Shown here in pieces: positions 14,880-20,973 of a DNA stretch of 20,973 nt (its first letter is position 1; the number at the start of each line of letters is the position of its first letter). The stretch is from the NCBI GenBank assembly GCA_023458215.1, contig JAEXAJ010000215.1:1-20973 (forward strand), in the 5' to 3' direction. Source of the stretch: Bacteroidota bacterium (lineage in GTDB: Bacteria; Bacteroidota; Bacteroidia; Bacteroidales; Bacteroidaceae). The translations under genes were made by a program, and so were the position numbers. Under the pieces are notes generated by a model, which saw only the letters and a program-made list of their open reading frames with translations, was not told where the DNA came from and searched no databases.

Positions 14880-16826
14880 ATGAGAAAAAGTACTCTATTT
14901 GCAATCATCGGTATTGCAGCCACCCATTTTTTAGTTACAAGTTGCTTAGAAGGCCAAGATTTATACATCAAAGTACCAGCTGATAAGTTCTTTGATTTCA
15001 ATCTAAGCCAGAAGATCAATCTTAGTATTGATTATGGATTTAAAGGTAAAGACTATCAAGTATTATTCGAGCTATATGATCAGAATCCGGTAGAGGAAAA
15101 TGAGAATATGGAACTCGTAAAAAAGAATATTGAGCCCGTCTACCGCGCCACAACGGACGGTGATGGAAAATTTTCCGGCGAGATTCAGGCAATGTCGGCA
15201 TTGTCTGAGGTATGGCTATACTCTGAATACCCGGGAGCACTCTCTCCTATTCAGCTGACTATTAATGAGGGACAGATTTCTTTCAGTCAAACCGATTATT
15301 TACAGAAAGCCACAACAAGGCGAGCTATGTCAACACGAGCTACCACCAACAACAAGCATTCTTATCCTGACGGATGGATGATACTTGGAGACTGGAACAA
15401 TTATGGAACTCCCCAATATTTGGAATCAGGAAGAGCATTGCCTGATGCAAGAACTCTGTATAACATTAATGAGATATTTGTAAAGTACAATGGTACAGCC
15501 ATGCAGGAAAGAAGCTATGGCAAACAATTTTTTGGCTCCAATTACAGCTCTGAATTAAAAATCATAAAACCAACAAAAGTCTATCTATGTTTCATCAATA
15601 GTTCTGCCGGTTGGAGAAATACAGTAGGCTATTTCCATTATCCCACAGGGAAAGAGCCTGCCAACACATCAGAAGTAACAAAGATCTTAGCATACCCTGC
15701 TGCCACCCATATCACCAAAGATTCTAATACAGGAGCATTGGTAAGCGGAGACAGAGTGTTATTGAAATACTGGGATGGAAATAAGTATCTGGATGAATTT
15801 CCGGCAGGGGTTACAATCGGATGGTGGATGCAAGGTATGGGCTTTCAAGTTGGTGGAGACATCACTCTAAAAGGCTCTGTCGAGAGATACTCACTTCCTC
15901 ATTTGAATTCAGATGGAGTACAAAGATGCGTATCACTTAAAGAACCAAACTCCAATCAAATTGTAGCCATTGGATTTGAAGATAATGTAGATAAACGTTA
16001 CAATGATGCTACCTTCTATCTTGAAATTGAAAAAGGAGATGCTATTGAAGATAACATCCCAAGCATACCCGATGTAGGTAATCCACCAAGTAACAATGAC
16101 AATTATGTTACCTACACCGGAACACTTGCCTTTGAAGACTATTGGCCGTCAATGGGAGACTATGATATGAATGATGTCATGATTGACTATAAATGTAAAG
16201 TATACAAGAATACTGTCAATAACAACTTAGTATACAAAATGGTAAACGAATTTAAACCCCGTTACAACGAATTCTCTCAGCTACAATCAGGTTTTGGATT
16301 TCAACTTAGCAATATAGCATCAAGCGAAGTAAACCGTGTAACCATAGAAGGAGGAGGACCAACAAAATACATGGAAGGCAATACTTTGGAAGCAGGACAA
16401 AGCCATCCTACCATCCTTTTGTTTGATAATCCTAAGGATGTAATAGACAAAACTATCACTGTCACTATTGAAGTAAACGACCTTAAAGAATCAGCCGTAA
16501 TACCTCCATACAACCCCTTCATCTACATCGAATCCGACTTAGGTAGAGAAAAAGAGTTGCATTTGCCCAAATACCTGCCCACAGATAAAATGGATATGTC
16601 TTTATTACGAACCAAGCATGATGCCTCCGATCCAACTGAAGGACTCTATTATGTGATGAGCAGATGGAATAATCAGTTCCCCTTTGCAATGAATCTGGTG
16701 AGCGTAACAGACTTCCCCACTCCAGTCGAGGGACAGCGCATCGACAAAGCCTATCCCCACTTTAAGGATTGGGTAAACTCTAATGGAGCAACCTACAAAG
16801 ACTGGTACAAATATCCGGCAGAATAA
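14880..16826 (+). CDS. LruC domain-containing lipoprotein
   Basis: A 648-residue protein with a lipoprotein signal ending L-V-T-S-C (Cys22), so it is expected on the outer membrane or surface. Two acidic motifs of the LruC/DUF4842 and DUF4114-like kind are visible: G-F-E-D-N-V-D-K-R-Y-N-D at 365-376 and F-E-D-Y-W-P-S-M-G-D-Y-D-M-N-D at 418-432. The second is the hallmark of the LruC domain, and the regularly spaced Asp/Asn residues suggest calcium binding. A low-complexity linker (about 388-408) separates the two, and the beginning (about 30-135) looks like a carboxypeptidase-regulatory-like beta domain. Bacteroides genomes hold many LruC proteins, some in fimbria-like or adhesion loci, but no exact role is known. 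The gene stands alone behind its own promoter. Confidence 0.8.
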   Translation: MRKSTLFAIIGIAATHFLVTSCLEGQDLYIKVPADKFFDFNLSQKINLSIDYGFKGKDYQVLFELYDQNPVEENENMELVKKNIEPVYRATTDGDGKFSGEIQAMSALSEVWLYSEYPGALSPIQLTINEGQISFSQTDYLQKATTRRAMSTRATTNNKHSYPDGWMILGDWNNYGTPQYLESGRALPDARTLYNINEIFVKYNGTAMQERSYGKQFFGSNYSSELKIIKPTKVYLCFINSSAGWRNTVGYFHYPTGKEPANTSEVTKILAYPAATHITKDSNTGALVSGDRVLLKYWDGNKYLDEFPAGVTIGWWMQGMGFQVGGDITLKGSVERYSLPHLNSDGVQRCVSLKEPNSNQIVAIGFEDNVDKRYNDATFYLEIEKGDAIEDNIPSIPDVGNPPSNNDNYVTYTGTLAFEDYWPSMGDYDMNDVMIDYKCKVYKNTVNNNLVYKMVNEFKPRYNEFSQLQSGFGFQLSNIASSEVNRVTIEGGGPTKYMEGNTLEAGQSHPTILLFDNPKDVIDKTITVTIEVNDLKESAVIPPYNPFIYIESDLGREKELHLPKYLPTDKMDMSLLRTKHDASDPTEGLYYVMSRWNNQFPFAMNLVSVTDFPTPVEGQRIDKAYPHFKDWVNSNGATYKDWYKYPAE

Positions 16827-16880
16827 CTCTCTTCCACAGGAAAGACAATGCCGTAGTATCGAGATTTAATCAAATATTGC

Positions 16881-16888
16881 TACCTTTG
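16881..16888 (+). promoter_or_regulatory. -7 promoter element (TACCTTTG) of the dtd operon
   Basis: Exact TAnnTTTG match in the 134-base gap between the LruC-domain gene and dtd, giving a leader of about 65 bases that would begin with the stem-loop at 16900-16930. Confidence 0.6.
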
Positions 16889-16899
16889 CATTGATAATA

Positions 16900-16930
16900 C
16901 CCCGATCGCACTCACAGAATGCTATCGGGG
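16900..16930 (+). other. Stem-loop near the predicted 5' end of the dtd operon transcript
   Basis: CCCCGAT at 16900-16906 pairs perfectly with ATCGGGG at 16924-16930 around a 17-base loop. It starts about 12 bases after the -7 element, so it would form at or close to the 5' end of the mRNA. The bases after it are A-rich, not T-rich, so it is not a terminator. It might protect the 5' end or influence translation. Confidence 0.5.
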
Positions 16931-16960
16931 AATAAATAAATTCAACAAGAGCAAAGCAAT

Positions 16961-17413
16961 ATGAGAGTAGTCATACAACGCACCGGACATGCGTCCGTCA
17001 CGATCAACGGAGTCCGCAAATCGGCTATCGGTAAGGGACTTATGATTCTGGTAGGCATCGAAGAAACAGACGGATCAGAAGATATAGACTGGCTTTGCAA
17101 AAAGATAGTCAATCTACGCGTCTTTGATGATGAAAACGGAGTAATGAATAAATCCATTCTTGATATAAATGGTGAGATACTGGTTATCAGTCAGTTCACA
17201 CTACATGCTTCGACTAAGAAAGGCAATCGTCCCTCCTATATAAAGGCAGCGAAACCTGAAATATCCATTCCGCTATACGAACAATTTTGCAAAGAATTGA
17301 GTTCTTCATTAGGAAAAGAAATCGGTACCGGCGAATTTGGAGCCGATATGAAGGTAGAGCTATTGAACGATGGTCCTGTGACTATCTGTATGGATACCAA
17401 AAACAAGGAATAA
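16961..17413 (+). CDS. dtd: D-aminoacyl-tRNA deacylase
   Basis: Dtd hydrolyses D-amino acids (and glycine mischarged on tRNA-Ala) from tRNA, a proofreading step in the cytoplasm. The 150-residue length is normal. The start M-R-V-V-I-Q-R-T is the typical N-terminus. The two active-site motifs are present: S-Q-F-T-L-H-A at 77-83 (usually S-Q-F-T-L-Y-A) and N-D-G-P-V-T-I at 136-142, which contains the cis Gly-Pro that excludes L-amino acids. The stop codon shares one base with the start of the next gene (TAATG), indicating an operon and probable translational coupling with the MazG-like and deoC genes. Identification is secure. Confidence 0.95.
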   Translation: MRVVIQRTGHASVTINGVRKSAIGKGLMILVGIEETDGSEDIDWLCKKIVNLRVFDDENGVMNKSILDINGEILVISQFTLHASTKKGNRPSYIKAAKPEISIPLYEQFCKELSSSLGKEIGTGEFGADMKVELLNDGPVTICMDTKNKE

Positions 17414-17751
17414 TGACATTAGAAGAAGCCCAAAAGCAAGTAGATTCCTGGATTAAGGAATATGGAGTACGCTACTTTAGCGAACTCACCAACATGGCAG
17501 TTCTTACTGAAGAAGTAGGTGAATTGGCTCGCGTCATGTCACGCAAATATGGTGATCAGTCCTTCAAGGAAGGAGAAAAAGACAACCTTGACGAAGAAAT
17601 AGCAGATGTTCTGTGGGTACTTCTCTGTATTGCAAACCAAACCGGAGTTAATTTGACCGAAGCGTTTGCTCGCAATTTTGAGAAGAAAACCAAACGGGAC
17701 CAAACAAGACATATCAACAATCCTAAATTAAAAGAGCATGGAAATGAATGA
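17413..17751 (+). CDS. MazG-like nucleotide pyrophosphohydrolase
   Basis: A 112-residue protein of the all-alpha NTP pyrophosphatase (MazG/dCTPase-like) superfamily, which splits nucleoside triphosphates to monophosphates and pyrophosphate, often to remove abnormal nucleotides. The metal-binding motif EExxE...ExxD is seen as E-E-V-G-E at 33-37 and E-I-A-D at 62-65. It has a single domain, unlike full-length MazG with two. The start at 17413 is chosen because it overlaps the dtd stop and begins M-T-L-E-E-A-Q just before the conserved helix; the open frame reaching further upstream merely overlaps dtd. The end overlaps deoC by 8 or 14 bases depending on the deoC start. The preferred nucleotide cannot be told from sequence. 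Confidence 0.88.
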   Translation: MTLEEAQKQVDSWIKEYGVRYFSELTNMAVLTEEVGELARVMSRKYGDQSFKEGEKDNLDEEIADVLWVLLCIANQTGVNLTEAFARNFEKKTKRDQTRHINNPKLKEHGNE

Positions 17752-18640
17752 ACCTACCCTGAACAAGTATAATGCTACATTGGCAAAGTACAACACCCAG
17801 CTGGATGATGCAGAAATCGCAACAAAAGTAGCTAAGATAATTGCAGAAAAGGTACCGGAAAACAACACGCTTGATGTTAAGAAACTCCTCTTCAACTGTA
17901 TCGATCTTACTACCCTGAACACTACGGACAGTGACGAAAGTGTAATGAAATTTACTCAAAAAGTGAACCAGTTCGACGAAGAATTTCCTGATCTGAAGAA
18001 CGTAGCAGCTATCTGTGTTTATCCTAACTTTGCCGAAGTAGTGAAAGACACACTGGAAGTAGAAAACGTAAATATAGCCTGTGTATCAGCAGGATTCCCC
18101 TCCTCTCAAACTTTTATCGAAGTGAAAGTTGCAGAAACAGCCATGGCTATCATGGAAGGTGCCAACGAAATAGATATTGTGATCTCAGTAGGCAAATTCC
18201 TGGCAGGAGATTATGAAACAATGTGCGAGGAGATACAAGAGTTGAAAGAAGTTTGTAAAGAACATCACCTGAAAGTAATTCTTGAAACAGGTGCTCTGAA
18301 AACAGCCTCTAATATCAAGAAAGCCTCTATCCTATCCATGTATGCCGGAGCAGATTTCATCAAGACATCCACCGGCAAACAGCAACCTGCCGCTACCCCC
18401 GAAGCTGCCTATGTAATGTGCCAAGCCATCAAAGAATATTACGAATTAACAGGCAACAAAATCGGATTCAAGCCCGCAGGAGGCATCAATTGCGTCAACG
18501 ATGCCCTAATCTATTATACAATCGTCAAAGAATTACTTGGAGAAGAATGGCTGAACAACGAGTTATTCCGATTAGGAACCAGTCGACTTGCCAATTTATT
18601 GCTTTCCGAAATTAAAGGGGAAGAGATGAAATTCTTTTGA
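17738..18640 (+). CDS. deoC: Deoxyribose-phosphate aldolase
   Basis: DeoC cleaves 2-deoxyribose 5-phosphate to glyceraldehyde 3-phosphate and acetaldehyde, the last step of deoxynucleoside breakdown in the cytoplasm. The 300-residue product contains the class I aldolase signature: Schiff-base Lys209 in F-I-K-T-S-T-G-K (207-214), the second lysine Lys245 in G-F-K-P-A-G-G-I (243-250), and the acid-containing N-E-I-D-I-V-I at 143-149. It is about 40 residues longer than the E. coli enzyme, mainly at the N-terminus. Two starts are possible, at 17738 (M-E-M-N-E-P) and 17744 (M-N-E-P), both overlapping the MazG-like gene. The stop falls one base before a large inverted repeat that separates it from the convergent synthase gene. 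Confidence 0.95.
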   Translation: MEMNEPTLNKYNATLAKYNTQLDDAEIATKVAKIIAEKVPENNTLDVKKLLFNCIDLTTLNTTDSDESVMKFTQKVNQFDEEFPDLKNVAAICVYPNFAEVVKDTLEVENVNIACVSAGFPSSQTFIEVKVAETAMAIMEGANEIDIVISVGKFLAGDYETMCEEIQELKEVCKEHHLKVILETGALKTASNIKKASILSMYAGADFIKTSTGKQQPAATPEAAYVMCQAIKEYYELTGNKIGFKPAGGINCVNDALIYYTIVKELLGEEWLNNELFRLGTSRLANLLLSEIKGEEMKFF

Positions 18641-18641
18641 T

Positions 18642-18753
18642 TAGTTATGAGTTATTAGTTATAAGTTATTTGTTAATGATGCCATGCGGAATAACAATTT
18701 ATATACTGCAAGATATCATCAACAAATAACTTATAACTAATAACTCATAACTA
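18642..18753. repeat. Perfect 33-base inverted repeat made of AGTTAT heptamers
   Basis: The left arm 18642-18674 is the exact reverse complement of the right arm 18721-18753; after one mismatch a further five bases pair inwards, leaving a loop of about 34 bases. Each arm is itself four heptamers of the form N-AGTTAT. It fills the whole gap between the convergent deoC and polyprenyl synthase genes. The right arm is followed by a T-rich run (18755-18767) on the plus strand, so it may end deoC transcription and perhaps act in both directions. It also resembles a small mobile or extragenic repeat. Confidence 0.85.
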
Positions 18754-18758
18754 CTTTT

Positions 18759-19733
18759 TCATTTTTCCCTTTCCACCACATAATTCAAATACGCAGTAAG
18801 GGCAGTCTTCACATCAGAATCGGGTATAGATGCCAACAAGGAAAGGGCTTTTTCTCTAAAAGCATACATCGTTTCAGTGGCATATTCTATGCCCCCGTGT
18901 TGCTTGGTAAAATCAATTAAATAAGCGATTTCATCGGTAGATGCTTCTCCATTCTTCACTTTAATGGCAATTCCTTCGGCTATTTTATCCTTAGTAGTAT
19001 TCAGTGCATAGATTACAGGAAGGGTTAGTTTGCCTTCAAGCATATCATTACCGGTAGGTTTACCTATTTCCTTACTCTCAGAATAGTCGAAAATATCATC
19101 TTTTATCTGGAAACACAGTCCGATATATTCACCGAACAAGCGCGCAAATTCGGCCTTTTCATCGGCTGCTCCTACTGATAGTGCACCCGCCTTAGTACAA
19201 GCAGCAAAGAGTACAGCAGTCTTCTTGCGGATAACATCATAATAAATCTCTTCGGAAAATTGAAGGTTGCTGACATTAGAAAGTTGTAGAAGCTCCCCAT
19301 CCGCCAAATCTTGTCCCAAGCGGGAAACTACATCAATGATAGCATGGTTCCGGGTCAAACCAACCTGCACCAAAGAAGTTGCCAAAAGGAAATCACCTGC
19401 CAGTACAGCTACTTTATTATTAAATATTGCGTTCACAGAAAGCTGCCCGCGGCGCTCAGTACTTTCATCCACTACATCGTCGTGCACAAGGCTGGCATTA
19501 TGTAATAGCTCTAAAGATACCGCCGCATGGAGGGTAGCAGGACAAACCTCACCATAAAGCTTTGCTGCCAAAAGCACCAAAATAGGGCGCATCATCTTCC
19601 CATTCTTTTGTCGGATATGCGAAATAACGCTATTCAACAAAAGGTTAGAACTGGAGAGAGAACTATCAAATAGCTTTTTGAAGTCCTCCAATTCAACTGA
19701 AATCGGAGATTTTATGAGTGATGAGTTGTCCAT
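18759..19733 (-). CDS. Polyprenyl (trans-isoprenyl) diphosphate synthase
   Basis: A 324-residue member of the trans-isoprenyl diphosphate synthase family, which adds isopentenyl diphosphate units head to tail onto allylic diphosphates. The first Asp-rich motif D-D-V-V-D is at 85-89 and the second, D-D-I-F-D, at 212-216; G-K-M-M-R-P (45-50) supplies the phosphate-binding Lys and Arg. Residues upstream of the first motif are small or not aromatic (S-L-V-H), which is usual for long-chain enzymes. In Bacteroides such enzymes make the side chain of menaquinone, so an octaprenyl- or similar synthase is the most likely role; the exact chain length cannot be read from sequence. It is convergent with deoC and divergent from polA. 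The start M-D-N-S-S-L is preceded by a good -7 element. Confidence 0.9.
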   Translation of the reverse strand: MDNSSLIKSPISVELEDFKKLFDSSLSSSNLLLNSVISHIRQKNGKMMRPILVLLAAKLYGEVCPATLHAAVSLELLHNASLVHDDVVDESTERRGQLSVNAIFNNKVAVLAGDFLLATSLVQVGLTRNHAIIDVVSRLGQDLADGELLQLSNVSNLQFSEEIYYDVIRKKTAVLFAACTKAGALSVGAADEKAEFARLFGEYIGLCFQIKDDIFDYSESKEIGKPTGNDMLEGKLTLPVIYALNTTKDKIAEGIAIKVKNGEASTDEIAYLIDFTKQHGGIEYATETMYAFREKALSLLASIPDSDVKTALTAYLNYVVEREK

Positions 19734-19750
19734 GCATCGCTATTTGACTA

Positions 19751-19758
19751 CAAAAATA
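19751..19758 (-). promoter_or_regulatory. -7 promoter element (TATTTTTG) of the polyprenyl synthase gene
   Basis: Exact TAnnTTTG on the minus strand, 17 bases before the start codon, in the 86-base divergent gap shared with polA. The polA promoter must overlap the same gap, but its -7 element is not clear. Confidence 0.5.
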
Positions 19759-19819
19759 GTAATAAAACAGTTAATACCGTATTTTTTTGTACTTTTACCA
19801 TGAAAAAAAGGATAAATCA

Positions 19820-20973
19820 ATGAATTCTACCGATAAACTGTTTCTGCTCGATGCCTATGCGCTGATATATCGGGCCTATTATGCGTTCATCAAGAACCCA
19901 CGGACCAATTCCAAAGGGTTTAACACCTCGGCTATTTTGGGCTTCGTCAATACGCTTGAAGAAGTACTCAAGAAAGAAAACCCTTCTCATATAGGAGTGG
20001 CATTCGACCCCTCCGGCCCTACCTTCCGGCATGAGGCCTACGAGCAATATAAAGCCCAACGGGAAGAAACACCCGAAGCGATTCGCCTCTCGGTACCTAT
20101 TATAAAGGATATCATCCGGGCTTATCGCATACCCATCCTCGAAGTTCCGGGTTTTGAAGCCGACGACGTGATAGGTACACTCGCCACCGAAGCCGGCAAT
20201 CAAGGTATAACCACCTATATGATGACCCCCGACAAGGATTATGGTCAGCTGGTATCAGAGCATGTATTCATGTATCGCCCCAAACATAGCGGTGGTTTCG
20301 AAGTAATGGGTATCGAAGAGATAAAAGCAAAGTTCGACATCCAGTCTACCTCGCAAGTAATAGACATGTTGGGATTGATGGGCGACAGCTCCGACAACAT
20401 TCCCGGTTGTCCGGGCGTGGGAGAGAAAACTGCACAAAAGCTAATTTCAGAATTCGGCAGTATCGAAAATCTACTGGAACATACCGATCAACTGAAAGGT
20501 GCTCTTAAAACTAAAGTGGAAGCAAACCGCGAAATGATTACTTTCTCGAAATTCCTTGCCACTATCAAAATTGATGTGCCCATTGAACTCGACATGAAAG
20601 CGCTAGTTCGTGAAGAACCGAACGAAGAAGAACTCCGTAAGATTTTCGAAGAGTTGGAATTTCGCACACTCATTGATCGGGTGCTGAAAAACGGAAGTGC
20701 TCCCCTCTCCGCCTCTTCCACTTCGTCAGCTGCTCCTGATCTTTTTGCCGGAACGCTCTTTGCCCAACAACCGGTTACTTCCTCCGAAAATAAGGGCAAT
20801 ATCCAAGGCGATTTGTTTGCCGATTTTGCGGGCAACGGCACAGATGGTTTCAAAAATTCAAATCTCAGCCGCTTAGAATCGCTTAATGTAGACTACCAAC
20901 TTATTGATACAGAAGAAAAAAGAAGAGATTTTTTTCAAAAGTTACTTACAACTGAAATTCTCTCAATAGATAC
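19820..20973 (+). CDS. polA: DNA polymerase I (N-terminal part; runs off the window)
   Basis: The open frame from ATG at 19820 continues to the edge, giving about 384 residues. It begins M-N-S-T-D-K-L-F-L-L-D-A-Y-A-L-I-Y-R-A-Y-Y-A, the standard start of the polymerase I 5'-nuclease domain. Acidic metal-binding residues are visible in F-E-A-D-D-V-I-G and T-P-D-K-D-Y, and the helix-hairpin-helix region contains M-G-D-S-S-D-N-I-P-G-C-P-G-V-G-E-K-T-A. After this domain comes a Ser/Ala-rich linker with repeats of D-L-F-A (P-D-L-F-A-G, G-D-L-F-A-D), then the beginning of the 3'-5' exonuclease-like domain. The polymerase fills gaps and removes RNA primers during replication and repair. The polymerase domain lies outside the window. 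A seven-codon reading frame (19800-19823) overlaps the start. Confidence 0.95.
   Translation, partial: MNSTDKLFLLDAYALIYRAYYAFIKNPRTNSKGFNTSAILGFVNTLEEVLKKENPSHIGVAFDPSGPTFRHEAYEQYKAQREETPEAIRLSVPIIKDIIRAYRIPILEVPGFEADDVIGTLATEAGNQGITTYMMTPDKDYGQLVSEHVFMYRPKHSGGFEVMGIEEIKAKFDIQSTSQVIDMLGLMGDSSDNIPGCPGVGEKTAQKLISEFGSIENLLEHTDQLKGALKTKVEANREMITFSKFLATIKIDVPIELDMKALVREEPNEEELRKIFEELEFRTLIDRVLKNGSAPLSASSTSSAAPDLFAGTLFAQQPVTSSENKGNIQGDLFADFAGNGTDGFKNSNLSRLESLNVDYQLIDTEEKRRDFFQKLLTTEILSID

Noticed and set aside
17287..17412. Upstream extension of the MazG-like gene
   Set aside because: It lies entirely within dtd in another frame; the ATG at 17413 overlaps the dtd stop and fits the family.

Overview
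The window looks like chromosomal DNA from a member of the Bacteroidales, most likely the genus Bacteroides. The promoters that can be seen carry the Bacteroides -7 element TAnnTTTG, strong Shine-Dalgarno sequences are scarce, and several proteins belong to families typical of this group (DUF3244, DUF6266, LruC-domain lipoprotein, TPR-membrane-HTH regulator). I cannot name the species from sequence alone.

Region 1 (about 1-9250, minus strand) is accessory and visibly AT-rich. A transmembrane TPR regulator (7552-9216) is followed by seven genes reading the same way, with short gaps or overlaps: a DUF3244-type secreted protein, a lipoprotein with a proline-rich linker and a C-terminal HExxH metallopeptidase-like domain, two tandem paralogous small secreted proteins, a second lipoprotein that repeats only the N-terminal module of the peptidase lipoprotein, a transglutaminase-like lipoprotein with a discoidin-like tail, and an O-antigen-ligase-like polytopic membrane protein with C-terminal TPR-like helices. 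Nearly every product carries an export signal or is a membrane protein. I read this as one regulated envelope cassette of unknown purpose. The peptidase lipoprotein has polymorphic-toxin-like architecture, and the paired small proteins next to it are candidate partners or inhibitors. The first codons of another exported protein lie at the left edge (1-38), behind their own promoter.

Region 2 (9278-10444) holds an orphan DUF6266 gene and a 537-base noncoding stretch with two families of short direct repeats, ending in the mnmG promoter.

Region 3 (10445-18640, plus strand) is core: mnmG (tRNA U34 modification), apt (adenine salvage) and uvrC (excision repair) run together. An LruC-domain lipoprotein with its own promoter follows, then a tight dtd / MazG-like / deoC operon (tRNA proofreading, nucleotide clean-up, deoxyribose phosphate breakdown). 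A near-consensus parS (ParB-binding) sequence sits between mnmG and apt, and a weaker one lies inside uvrC, hinting that this part of the chromosome may be origin-proximal or bound by ParB.

Region 4 (18641-20973): deoC and a convergent polyprenyl diphosphate synthase gene are separated by a long perfect inverted repeat built of heptamers. The synthase gene is divergent from polA, whose 5' part (polymerase I 5'-nuclease domain) runs off the right edge.
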